Below are positions 1 through 11,870 of a DNA stretch of 64,000 bases, in pieces. The stretch comes from Ligustrum vulgare (lineage: Eukaryota; Streptophyta; Magnoliopsida; Lamiales; Oleaceae), in the NCBI GenBank assembly GCA_963555705.1, contig OY743169.1, forward strand, positions 1,123,501 through 1,187,500, read 5' to 3'. Each line of letters begins with the position of its first letter. Position 1 is the first letter of the stretch. The translations under genes and the position numbers were made by a program. Below the pieces are notes generated by a model. The model searched no databases, was not told the origin of the DNA, and worked only from the letters and a program-made list of their open reading frames with translations.

Positions 1-925
1 TAGCAAAATCGATTTTTTTTTTTTTAAAGATTTATGAGTTATTTTGTTCTGTAGCTTGTTTGTGCAGTTTAAGGCTTCATTTTGAATATATTTATTATTT
101 CGTTTACCTTGCTTTACATATTTCTTTTAGGTTGTATATGTTGATGTTTCTTTAATTTTTTAGTTTTAGATTATCATAAGATTCATAGCTGTGTTATTAG
201 TATATTTTAACATTTTAGTTTTCTTTTGTTTATCGATGTAGCGTGTTTAGGTGCTTTGACAACAAATACAAAAGGGGATATGCAAACAATAGACATATAG
301 CCTATCAGAAAGGGTAAGAAAATTGCTTTAAACCTATAGTTTTCACTTATAGTTTATTGAGACTGTGACTATAATTCTGTTTTTCCAGGTGAGAAGAGAG
401 AAAATTAGTGAAAGAATGAGATTGCTCTAAGAACTGGTTCTCAGCTACAATAAGGTATCTAACTTTTTAAAATTTTTATTATATACGTAAAGAATATTGA
501 TACCGACTCATAAATGGATTCTATGGCCCCTATTTTATCATATCTTGGATAGAAAACTAAAATTACCTATGAAAAGCGAATCTTTGAACGACACATTGGT
601 AATCTTTGATTTTGTGGCTTGTTGAGATGATGTTTCAAATTGGATGTGAAAAATTGTGAACCCAGGAACAAAGTCTTGCATTTTTTCATGTCTTTAAAGC
701 TCCAACTCTCAAAGCTGCATTCTGCATCTGTATAGCCAAAAAATATATATATATATATACACTATTTCTGCTTTTCTGAAGTATTCTTAAAATGATTAAG
801 TCATATCTCTTGTTAAATGAAAATAGTGTATACCGTGATAATGTTTATTTGATTTGGATTTCATAATATTGTTTTAATATTTCCCTCGATTGGCTTCAAA
901 CTGTTCATACTTTTAGGATGTGTTC

Positions 926-972
<47 letters not shown>

Positions 973-2050
973 GGTTAGTTAGTTGAAACTTGTGCTTTTT
1001 TTTTTTTGTTTTGGTTGATTTTTGGAAAATTTAGACCTTAATACTTTCTTCAAAGAAATTTTGCATAAAGATTGCTTATTATTGATTTACTTTGGTTATT
1101 GCATCTTATTGAAATTTTATATTCATTTTTTCATACATAGAAGTGTTGTTTCTTCATATCTCTGAAACACTTGTTCAAATGATGTCTTCAATGTTAGAAA
1201 CTCTTAATATAGACTTCCAATTGTTATGTACAGTTGGTTTTGATGGTTGGAAACAAAATGCATGTATTTTACTATAGCAATAGCATCTTTATATTATAAT
1301 TCAGCGTGTATTAATGTTAGATTCTATTTAGTTCTTCCTATCTACATTTCCTAACTTTATTTCATTTCACGTCTTCCATTATTTCGTCAGTTGGATTTCC
1401 AGTTGTACTTTGTAATTGTATATGATGTTCTCATGTTTAAATATTTGGTTTACTAGGGCTCTACTACAAGTTATTGTTTTACTAAGTTATTGTTTGGAAA
1501 GTTGTTTATAAATAAAAAAAACTATGTTTCGAAATACCTTTTAATTATTTTATTTTTATAAAATAGATCTGTTTAGCATTAGTTTTCAATTTTTAAAAAA
1601 ATTTATTTGAATTTAAATATGGCAGCAGAAAGTTTGATATAATTTAAATAATTAGTGAACTGTATTCATATTGACTTGCATGTGTAGCTTGAAAGGCCTT
1701 TCAATTGTAATTGTTCTCTCGATTAATTCGCTTTCCAATTCCTCATCGGGTTTCTATATTTCTTGAACATATTGATATTTAACTATTTTTCATGTTATTC
1801 CTCTTCATAATCCAAGTAATTCTACTATATTCATTTCGATTTCAGCTATGAAAAATGAAGGAAAGCATTTAATTGAAGGATATAGGATTTTTTGCTTGTT
1901 TTATAAATGGAAAGCTTTATGACTCGGATGATAGATAATTAAGGAGAATAATTGCTATTTCTTCATTAATTTTCCTTTTCGTATAATCATTTAGTATGCA
2001 AATTCATTTAATTTGTTTCACATTTTATTTTTTTAAAAAAAATTATTTAG
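1..2050. other. AT-rich stretch without recognisable gene
   Basis: No coding region can be supported here. Visible are a 44-base T run (928-971), an (AT)n tract near 741-760 and scattered short ORFs with no family resemblance. It lies directly upstream of the Helitron Rep/helicase remnant, so it is probably the 5' part of that element (leader and promoter), but no Helitron 5' terminus (TC after an A, followed by a TCTATAC-type start) was found, so the element may begin left of the window. Confidence 0.5.
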
Positions 2051-5000
2051 ATGAGTGAAGATGTTGCTTTTCAAACAAGACACGAAATTCGTAAGAAAAG
2101 GCGTAGAGAAATGTACGCTGCACGTAGAGAAATATGAAGTACAAAACAAGTACAATCGTCTATAGTTCAGCTTGATCGTACAGAAGGAATGCTTTCTTCC
2201 CATGGAGGCAACATATCGTATGAATCTGGTAAGCATTATATATATATATATATATTTCACGCTTGGAGTTTTCCTTTTGCCTGTCTACATTAGTTATTTG
2301 TTCTATACGATTGTATTAATTTTTTTTTTAGGTGCACAATCTGATTTTGAGACATCACCAACTGGTGCAATTCATTCTACGGGACTACCAATACACGATC
2401 AGTAGAGAACTCGTGCCCAATTTATAACCAGGTTAGTATATTACATTTTAATCAACGTTGTAAAAATGATAGATTCAATATTGTCCCTAAAGAAGTTCAC
2501 GTCCTAAGGCCACCAATAATTTGTGTTCATTGTAGTGCAAAAAAATTTGAAAGAGAATGTAAAGGTTTTTGTTGTGGCGATGGGAAAGTCAAATTACATT
2601 TAAATAGTGCCCCTAACGAACTATATGACCTCTTCACTTCAAACACACAAGAATCTATATCTTTTCAATCTAATGTACGCAGTTACAATAATCATTTTGC
2701 TTTTACGTCATTTGGTGTGAAATATGACAAAGAATTATTTAGAAACTATAGAGGTGTTTACACATTCAAAGTTCAAGGACAAGTTTATCATTATATTAAT
2801 CAAATCTTACCAACTGAAGGTAGCCCATCGTATTTACAGTTGTATTTTTTTGATACCGAAAATGAGATGAAAAATATATTGCAAGCATCCATAAAATTTT
2901 CCGAACTAATATTGCACAAATTAATTTGTCTGTTGAAGATTAATCCATATTCTAGATTTTTCCGTTCCCTTAGTGAGGTTGAGAACTTAGAAAATTACAA
3001 AATACATATAAGGTGCGATCCTGGTCTTGACCAAAGAGTTTATAATACACCTTCTGCATCACAAGTAGCTGCAATTTGGATTGATGAGGACCCTTCTGCA
3101 GATATTAGAGTTCCTGACATATCAATTTGTTGTCGTTCTGGGTCTTCACATAGAGTTCATTATTATTTTGGTTGTTATGACCCCCTCCAATATCCTTTGT
3201 TGTTTCCTTATGGTGAACCTGGATGGCACGAGGGCATCGAAAAAAAAGGCCCAAAATGATCATCGTTGCTATGACATAGAGAACCTCATAGATTTAGGAA
3301 GCATTAGTTCAGCCAACGAATTGATTGATATAGAAAATGCAGGTAAATATAGTTGTTGTTTCTCATGCTTGAATAACTAGCACTATTTTCATTATTTATT
3401 TTCTACTTTTTTTTAATGTATTTGACATGAACTACTATTTTCAATTTTTATTTTAGTACTGAAAAAACGAAGGAAACGATCACAAGTCTCATGCCGCGAA
3501 TATTACTGCTACAAGCTACAAGTAAGAGATCTACCTCCTGACTCTATTTTACTTCATTCAGGTAGACTTCTACAACAATATGTTGTTGACATGTATGTAA
3601 AGATTGAAACCAGTAGACTAGATTATTTTCACCAAAATCAACAAGAAATTCGTGCTGAGCTATACCAAGGTATTGTCGATAGTGTGGAAATGGGTGCGCA
3701 TATAGGTTATAAGATTGGTAAACAAATTATCTTGCCTTCTTCTTTCACTGGTGGTCCTAGGGATATGAAAAAAAAGATACATGGACGCAATGGCATTAGT
3801 GCAAAGATTCGGTAAACCAGATATACTCTTAACAATAACATGCAATCCTAATTGGTTAGAAATTAGACAAGAACTTAAGCATAATGATATTACCCAAAAC
3901 AGACCAGACTTGATCACCCGTATATTTAGAGCAAAATTAGAAGAACTAAAATTTGACCTCATAAGGCGATAGATTTTTGGACCTATAGCTGCTTATATTT
4001 ATGTTATAGAATTTCAAAAAAGAGGACTTCCACACGCTCATTTTCTTATAATTTTTAAGTCTGGTTCAAAAGTGAAGACCGTTGATTCAATTGATGCGAT
4101 TGTATCATATGAAATTCCAGACAAAAACACACACCCTTATTTACATAGCGTCATAGCCAAACATATGATGCATGGTCCTTGTAGCATGCTAAACCCTAAT
4201 AACGTTTGCATGAATGCAACCGGTCAATGTAAAAATGAATATCCAAAAGAGTATAATCCTAGAACTACTATTACCAATAATGCGTACCCGAATTATAGAC
4301 GCCGAAATGATGGTCAACAAATTACTGTAAGAGGACATTTATTAGATAACAGATGAGTTGTACCTTATAATCCTTATCTATCTGCTAAATATGATTGCCA
4401 CATAAACGTAGAAATATGCTCAACGGTGAAAGCAGTAAAATATTAATATAAATATGTTTACAAGGGAAATGACAGAGTAAGTTTTTCTATGAATAACGAT
4501 AAGAATGATACCGTAATCGATGAGATTGAAAATTACCAGTCAGGCAGATGGATATCCCCGCCTGAAGCTACATGGAGGATATATGGCTTCATTATTTCTG
4601 AAATTTGTCCTCCCGTTATTTCTTTACAGTTACACCTCGAAAATAATCAGTTAGTTACATACAGAAATTTTGATTGTTTAGAGACAATAGTTAATAGAGA
4701 CTATACAAAATGAACAATGTTAACTGAGTTCTTTAGAATGAATGGTATAGATAATTTAGCCAAAACATTGTTATATAGAGAATTTCCTCGTTTTTATGTA
4801 TGGGATACACATGGTAGATTTTGGACTCCGAGAAAGAAAGGAGACGTGCTTGGGCGTATAGTTACGGCTAATATAAATGAAGGAGAAAGATATTACTTAC
4901 GTGTGTTACTCAATCATATTCGGGGAGCAACATCGTACCAGAGTTTGAAAATGGTAAACGGTATTTCCGTGTCATCGTTCCGTGAGGCAGCTCTTTTACA

Positions 5001-6671
5001 TGGCTTGCTGCGTGACGATAATTATTGTGGCCTTTGCTTGGGAGAAGCCGTTGCATATCAATGTCATATTCATTACGTCGTTTATTTGCTACAATTCTAA
5101 CGTTATGTGGCCCCAATGATCCGAAAACCTTGTGGGAAAATTTTCGAGAATTCATGTTTGAAGATTACGTGACCAACAACATGTCTATAGTAAATGCTGA
5201 ACTTAGAGCATTACAAGATATAAATTTATTGTTAGAGCAAGTTGGAAAAAATATAAACGAGTATCGTCTCGTTCCTTTTCAAGTGACTATGGGAGATGAA
5301 GAAAGATTAGCTGGTATAATTGCCAAAGAAATGAGAAATGTTGTTACCGAAGCTGATCTTTCATATACTTACTCTTTGAATGAAAGACAATAACATGCTT
5401 ACGATCAAATTTTACAACGTGTATTTAGTTCTACAAATGGTATGTTTTTCGTTGATGGACCTGGCGGAACAGGAAAAACGTATTTATATAAAGCATTACT
5501 TGCATCTGTACGTTCTAGAAATTTTATAGCTTTAGCAACTGCTTCTTCAGGAGTGGCTGCTTCTTTACTACCTGGGGGTCGGACCGCACACTCAAGATTT
5601 AAGATACCCCTTGAGATTAGTAGCAACATGACCTGTTCAATTAGTAAGCAATCGGCTCTAGCTAATCTCTTCAAAATGACAAAATTAATTATTTGGGATG
5701 AAGCCCCAATGGTACACTGTTATGCTATCGAAGCCGTTGATAAAATGTTAAAAGATATTACTGAATGTGATTTTCCTTTTGGTGGGAAAGTCATTGTGTT
5801 AGAGGGAGACTTTCGTCAAGTCTTACCAGTAATTCAAAAAGGAACAAAAGCTGATATAATGCATGCAAGTTTAGTTTACTCATATTTGTGGGCATATTTT
5901 ACTCAAGTCAAATTAGAACAAAATATGCGATCTCAATTAGATCCGTTGTTTTCTAAATTTTTGCTCAATGTTGGTGACGGAATTGAAGTGCTTCACTCGT
6001 GTAACATGATAAAACTTTCACCAGAGATGACTATATGTTTTGAAAATGAGATCTCATCTTTAACAGAATTAGTTAGTGTTGTGTTCCCGAACTCCAAGAA
6101 CTATACTGGATCTTTAGATATGATGATTAATAGAGTGATATTAACCCCCAAAAATGAGTATGTAGACCAGATAAATAATATTTTACTAAAAGAACTTCCA
6201 GGAGAGAATTTTACATATTATAGTTTTGATGAAAAATTAGAAGAATCTGAAGAGAGCATTCATGAAGATTTCTTAAATACCTTAACTCCAAATGGTATTC
6301 CTCCACATGAACTCGTATTAAAAAAAAATCATCCGATTATGTTACTTAGAAATATTAATCCATCAGAAGGTCTATGTAATGGTACCAGACTTATTTGTCG
6401 TGTATTTGAGCGTAATGTTATTGATGCTGAAGTAGCTATAGGAGAATATCGTGGTAAAATAAATTTTTTGCCTAGAATTCCATTCATTCCACTTCAAAGT
6501 GATCAAAATTCATTCCCATTCAAGAGGACTCAATTTCCTATTACACCATGTTTCGCAATGACAAGAAATAAAGCTCAAGTTCAAACTCTAGATTTTGTTG
6601 GTCTTTATCTTCCAGAGCCTGTTTTCTCACATGGCTTGCATTGTCTAGGGCTAGAACATGTAAATAAATAA
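2051..6671 (+). pseudogene. Helitron Rep/PIF1-like helicase, decayed
   Basis: Remnant of the rolling-circle transposase of a plant Helitron (HUH endonuclease Rep fused to a PIF1-type 5'-3' helicase). A start reading MSEDVAFQ lies at 2051. A zinc-binding-like block (CVHC then FCC) is at about 2521-2580, and the family signature FAFTSFGV then TFKVQGQVYH at about 2695-2790. The HUH motif RGLPHAHFL is at 4021-4047 and the catalytic Tyr block KY-stop-YKYVYKG at about 4438-4470. Walker A GPGGTGKT is at about 5460, the DEAP Walker B at about 5698, and the last helicase motif at about 6556. Introns are likely near 2229-2330 and 3344-3455. It is dead. In-frame stops lie at about 2135, 2401, 3970, 4354, 4444 (inside the Tyr motif), 4711 and 5391. 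Frameshifts lie near 3245 (A run), 3775, 5060 and after 6640, where motif VI is also altered (RNKAQVQTL). Family identity is near certain; exact exon limits are not. Confidence 0.9.
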
Positions 6672-6954
6672 AGGTTCTTATAAACCCGACTGAAAAAAGA
6701 AAAATCACATTTTACATGTACGCAAAATGTTGTTTACAAAGAAATTTTGGCTATGGTACATTAGAATTTTTTTTACATGGATTGTTTGGCTACACTTCTT
6801 CCCCCATTAGATAACCACATGTTATCACTTTTTATCTATCGAATTATTGATTAATTATCTTCTGGAGAACAATGAGTTGGCTAAATTGACGTCTCTTATG
6901 GGAGAACATGTTGGGGATGTGGTTCTTGTGATTTCTTTAGTTGTTGTAGATCTT
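6672..6954. other. 3' flank of the Rep/helicase remnant
   Basis: No gene is seen. A short reading frame just after 6671 could be the frameshifted C-terminal tail of the helicase, but I cannot align it convincingly. Confidence 0.35.
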
Positions 6955-7459
6955 TTTCCCCATCCAAAACCACAATTATTATGCTATGTTTGATGAAGTC
7001 CAGTGGGCAACAAAACATTAGGTATGGTACTTGGAGTTAAATAATTATTCATTATTATTTTTACACCTCAAATCCTATAAAGGAGCTACAGTAGTTGCTC
7101 CAAGTTTTTGCTATTTGTTATTAAAATATGTACTTTACATTGTTGTAATAGTTCAATATATCATTTATGATTGGATAAATTTGAATCGAAATGATCAACA
7201 ACTAATATTTTTTTTTCCTTTTCTTGATGCATACATGTGGCAAAAGAGCGCAGACAGAATTAAAGGGCCAATTCCGAGTAAAGATGAAGCATCGAACTAG
7301 AAGATGCAATTTTCACAAGGTACCGGAGTATGTGTAATTTTCAGTTTTGTATTTTAACCCCAATTAAGCTAAATATTTTTTTGAGAAAAGAAGTTGATTC
7401 CTTGTCATCACTGTTGAAGCATTAATATGGGCAACAATAGCACTATTGGTAAATGTGTT
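6955..7459 (+). repeat. Direct repeat, copy 1 (about 0.5 kb)
   Basis: This segment recurs at 9680-10155 and continues at 13043-13078 on the other side of a solo LTR. Both copies keep an open frame of 89 codons (7031-7300 and 9757-10026) that begins with TTG and differs at roughly nine residues. The frame ends in a hydrophilic stretch containing SADRIK and PIPSKDEASN. I recognise no protein family, and there is a possible splice acceptor in front of that hydrophilic end. It lies inside the Helitron between the helicase and RPA genes, so it may be a duplicated internal segment or a captured gene fragment. Confidence 0.7.
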
Positions 7460-7499
7460 ATCGTTTGTAACAGGGAGCTCTTGTTCAGTATATATGTGA

Positions 7500-7501
<2 letters not shown>

Positions 7502-7558
<57 letters not shown>
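7502..7558. repeat. (TA)n microsatellite
   Basis: Uninterrupted TA tract of about 57 bases, flanked by AT-rich non-coding sequence. A shorter TA tract occupies the matching place of the second copy near 13850-13880. Confidence 0.95.
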
Positions 7559-7560
<2 letters not shown>

Positions 7561-7836
7561 TTAATTTTTTCCCCCAGAATTTTCGTTTTCTCTGTCTATT
7601 ATTTCTATTGAATGTTTTTTACTTAGCATTTTTTTTGTAGGTGTCCTTTCTGATCGAACATTTATTCATATCCAGGACATTGGTTTGGTGATTTAATCAT
7701 TTTTTCAATTTGTTATTCTCTTTATTTTTATTGCATGTTTTCTTTAGATCTAGCCATTTCCTCTAATTTACTGCATAGTTTACTCACTATAATGTGAAGG
7801 TTCATTTTTTTTAGTGCGGTTCAAGCTTGATTGGTA

Positions 7837-8142
7837 TGTTATTTTTATGAGTTCACATGTATTTTTGATTCAATTAAGTCTTACATTTTTTTCTCCCCCA
7901 TTTATGTTTGCTCAATTTTTTAATTATTTTCATTTGATTTGATTTGATATTTCATTGTGAACTCTTGCAATGGAGATAGATTTTTGGGTTTTAATTCCAA
8001 ACAATTGCCTAAATTGGAAAAAGTGAGAAGGAAGAATACATTCACAAGATTTAGGTAACTCAATCTGTTTTTTCACTTCTCTAAAATCTATTCAACCCAT
8101 GGTTTAATAACAAACAAGTGGAGTTCTCAATAACACGGAGCT
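7837..8142 (+). repeat. Tandem duplication, unit 1 (about 306 bp)
   Basis: The sequence recurs with high identity at 8186-8492, a shift of about 349 bases. The shared part runs from a T-rich start through GCAATGGAGATAGATTTTTG to GGAGTTCTCAA. No coding potential is seen in either unit. Confidence 0.85.
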
Positions 8143-8185
8143 ATGTTAGATGGCAGTAGGAGTTATCTACCAAAAAATATGAGTC

Positions 8186-8492
8186 TGTTATTTTTATTAG
8201 TTCACATATATATTTTTTATTCAATTAAGTCTAACATTTTTTTTCTCCCCCATTTATGTATTCTCAAATTTTCTATTATTTTCATTTCATTTGATTTGAT
8301 ATTTCATTCTGAACTCTGCAATGGAGATAGATTTTTGGGTTTTAATTCCAAACAATCGCCTAAATTGGAGAAAGGGAGAAGGAAGAATACATTCAAAAGA
8401 TTTAGGTAACTCAATCTATTTTTTCACTTCTCTAAAATCTATTCAACCCATGGTTTAATAAAAAATAAGAGGAGTTCTCAATCACACAGAGC
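8186..8492 (+). repeat. Tandem duplication, unit 2
   Basis: Second unit of the duplication that begins at 7837. The two differ by scattered substitutions and small indels, so the duplication is not recent. Confidence 0.85.
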
Positions 8493-9679
8493 TTAAAAAT
8501 TGTACATCTAGATAATCGTATGCAATGAATATCATATCTTTAAGGTGTAGGTGCCTATTAACTAGAATGCTATCTTTAGTGTTTTGATGCTCTTAGTTGG
8601 AATATGTTATCGATAAACTATTCATTAGCTAAGTGATTATCTAATTTTTCAAAGGTTGCTTGTGTACCAGTTACTTTAATTTGAGATCTAAAGAACCAGC
8701 TCATTAAAATCAATGTTCGTTTTGAAATGATAGGTATAAAAAGACATAGTTAAAATCTGAAACTTTTTTAGGAAAATTAATGTTCAAAATTGATGTGGAA
8801 AGTACCACATTTTTCGTTTAGGAGATTGTTCAGTTTGATTGATGTATTATAGCTAAAATAATAGAGAAACTTAGAATGAAGAATAAAAAATAATATTTTC
8901 CGTTTAACACTTTTCACTATATCATTCTTCAGCATATAAAACCTGCTCTTTTTATATGAATAGTTGTCAGTTCCCTTTTTTTTGTGCAAATATGGTTTGA
9001 TGGGAATATTTAATACAATCATGTACTAAGAAACTGATAATAAGTTTTTTAAAATTATAATCTTTTCAGATGAAAAGCTTAAATCTACTGCAGCTACTAT
9101 AAAATGTAAGGAATGACCATTTAATATCTTTTATGTTGTCAGTAGGACCTGTTATCATCAGATTTGCTACTAATTTGCTTATTGTGAACTCAAAACTATA
9201 CCCTTGTAGATGCCCAATTTTTCTGCAGGCTGTCAACTATAAACAACTCAAAAAGGGTGCTAAAGAATGTTCCTAGATTCTTAGTTTTCTCTTTCATTTT
9301 GATAATTTTGTATTTGTATTGCTATTTTTATTTATTCATATCCACTAATACTTTTCTAAAAGAATCAAGAACTGGTATTTTTTTTTTTAAAATCTTCCTG
9401 GTTTATTGTAGCAGTTAAGACCCTAAACATAGATATTTATGAGTTCAATATGATGGTTCATGGCACTGAGCCACTATAGATCCGTCTTCACCTTCCACTT
9501 TTCTTAAGTATAAGGTAATTCTTTACTGATAACTATTGGTTCTTGTATTATGTGTGATATGAGATTGTTTCAAATCAACATGTTCTATGAAAACTTGATA
9601 GAATTATTTGGAACTAAAACATGATACATCATATAGGGAAGAAAGTTTTGTTCTATGGACTAATATATACATTAAAATG
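8493..9679. other. AT-rich stretch without gene
   Basis: Nothing recognisable on either strand; the ORFs are short and low in complexity. It probably belongs to the Helitron interior. Confidence 0.4.
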
Positions 9680-10155
9680 TTCTCCCCATCCCAAACCACA
9701 ATTATTATGCTATGTTTGATGAAGTCCAGTGGGCAACAAAAGATGAGGTATAGTACTTGGAGTTAAATAATTATTCATTATTATTTTTATACCTCAAATC
9801 CTATAAAGGAGCTACAGTATTTGCTCCAAGTTTTTGCTATTTGTTATTTAAATATTTAATTTACATTGTTGTAATAGTTCAATATATCATTTATGATTGG
9901 ATAAATTTGAATCGAAATCATCAAAAACTAATTTATTTTTTTCCTTTTCTTGATGCATATATGTGGCAGAAGAGTGCAGACAGAATTAAATGGCCAATTC
10001 CGAGTAAAGATGAAGCATCAAACTAGAAGATGCAATTTTCACAAGGTACCGAAGTATGTGTAATTTTAATTTTTGTATTTTAACCCCAGTTAAGCTAAAT
10101 GTTTTTTTTTTTGAGAAAAGAAGTTGATTCCTTGTCATCACTCTTGAAGCATTAA
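9680..10155 (+). repeat. Direct repeat, copy 2, cut by a solo LTR
   Basis: Second copy of 6955-7459. The match runs without gap to ATTAA at 10151-10155. It resumes at 13038-13042 with the same ATTAA and continues to 13078. Copy 1 therefore shows the sequence before insertion and fixes the exact ends of the inserted LTR. Confidence 0.8.
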
Positions 10156-10799
10156 TGTAGCGCCCCGAGTTCCGTATACCCGATTCACTACGTCATTTTC
10201 TGTCTAAATTTTTCGAATAATATTTTTGCGGAAGAAATAATTGAAATTCATTTTTGGCAACATTAAATAAACTGTAATGGCCGATAAAATTGAAACATTT
10301 ATGAAACCATTTGAAATAGTAAATCGAACCATTAATTTTGTAAAGAAATTGACAATGTCATAATTTCTCAAATAAATGAACTTCTCTAAATTATTCGATT
10401 GTTTGGAAAATACGAAAATCATTAACGTCAAACTTTCAACCGTTTAACGATTATTGCCACCATCATTCATCGCTCGCCACCGTCTCCGAAATCTGCAAAA
10501 CTGTTAAAAAGTAGGGTGAGTATTTCATGGGGGAAATACTCAGTAGACTCATCGCAAATTAATTTAATTTATAAGATGATTAAACACATAAATCCCGGCT
10601 CTTTATAAAACGGGCATTGATAGAGCTTCTTTATAAAACGGCTCTTGATAAAACTCATATTGTGCATTACAGCACGGGACATATTTTTGCAAATCATAGG
10701 CTCTTTGAAAATAGCTCTTTGAAAACAGCTCTTTGAAAACCATATACTTATAAAAACATTTTAATTATGCCAAGCATAATTTCTTTTGAAAGCATAACA

Positions 10800-11130
10800 T
10801 AAGATAGGATTGAAATCCTCATAAACATAGGGAGACACAAGAACTTTACCGAACTTAGGTGGCAAGAATTCTTATGCAGTAAAATCATAATAACAGTAAG
10901 TATACCAAAACATAATTCTTGAAATTCATAGGGATCATTTCCATCATAACATAAGATAGGATCGAAATCCTCATAAACATATGAGACAGGAATTTTACCG
11001 AACTTAGGTGGTAAATCCTCATAAACATATGGAAACATAGGAATTTTACCGAACTTCGTGGCAAATCCTCATAAACTTATGGAGACACAAGAATTTTACC
11101 GAACTTCGTGGAAAGAATTCTTATGTGCAT
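10800..11130 (+). repeat. Minisatellite inside the solo LTR (about 50-60 bp units)
   Basis: Degenerate units built around TCCTCATAAACATA, then GAATTTTACCGAACTT and GTGG. About five to six imperfect copies are present, clearest at 10967-11127. This array is absent or strongly reduced in LTR copy B, which helps explain the length difference. Confidence 0.75.
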
Positions 11131-11436
11131 AGCAATGATCCAAAACATATAAAACATTATCGTAAAAACATAGGGTATACTTACTTTTCATAAAAGCATA
11201 AGGTATATTTACCTTTCATAAAACATACTTAATTTTCTTGAAAATTGACTTTCACAAGTCACGTGACATTTATATGAAATCATAATTTAAATCAATTAAT
11301 AAGTGCGAGTCTACCTCAAATCCGACGAGTGCAAAGTTGAGCGGGAATGACTTCAATTTCTTTAAATTCTCCGTACGCTTCGTCTTAGCCAATAAGTCAC
11401 TTTAGTCTATCGAATATATAGTTCAAAATGATAAAT

Positions 11437-11870
11437 TATAATTTGAGGACTAAAATTGATGTTTTGAAAGTCGAGGGACTAAAATGAATACTTTTGAAAG
11501 TTCAGGGACTAAAATAGATACTTTGAAAGTTGAGGGATTAAAATGAATACTTTTGATAGTTGAGGGACTAAAATGAATATTTTCAAAAGTTGGGATTTAA
11601 AATGAATATTTTGAAAGTTGAGGGACTAAAATAGATATTTTGAAAGTTGAGTCGGAAACTCAAAACAATAGGGTTGAAATAATATATTTTAAAACAATAG
11701 GGGCTGATTAAAACTCATTTAAAACTTAAGGGCTGAAATTGATAAGTTTAAAAGCTGAAAGGACTGAAATAAAACCTTTTGAAACTAAAAGGGACTGAAT
11801 TGGATTGTTTTAAAACCATAGGGACTGATTTGAAACATATTAAAACTTCAAGGCTAAAGTTGAAATTTCC
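11437..11870 (+). repeat. Short-period repeat with core AGGGACTAAAATGAATA
   Basis: About ten degenerate units of roughly 30-40 bases, each with a core like GAGGGACTAAAAT followed by TTTGAAAGT. A matching array is in LTR copy B (about 58300-58740), and traces of it lie near the truncated end of copy C, so the array is part of the LTR family. Confidence 0.8.

Noticed and set aside
7031..7300. 89-residue protein as an annotated CDS
   Set aside because: No ATG start (TTG), hydrophobic AT-driven composition, no domain; reported as a duplicated segment instead.
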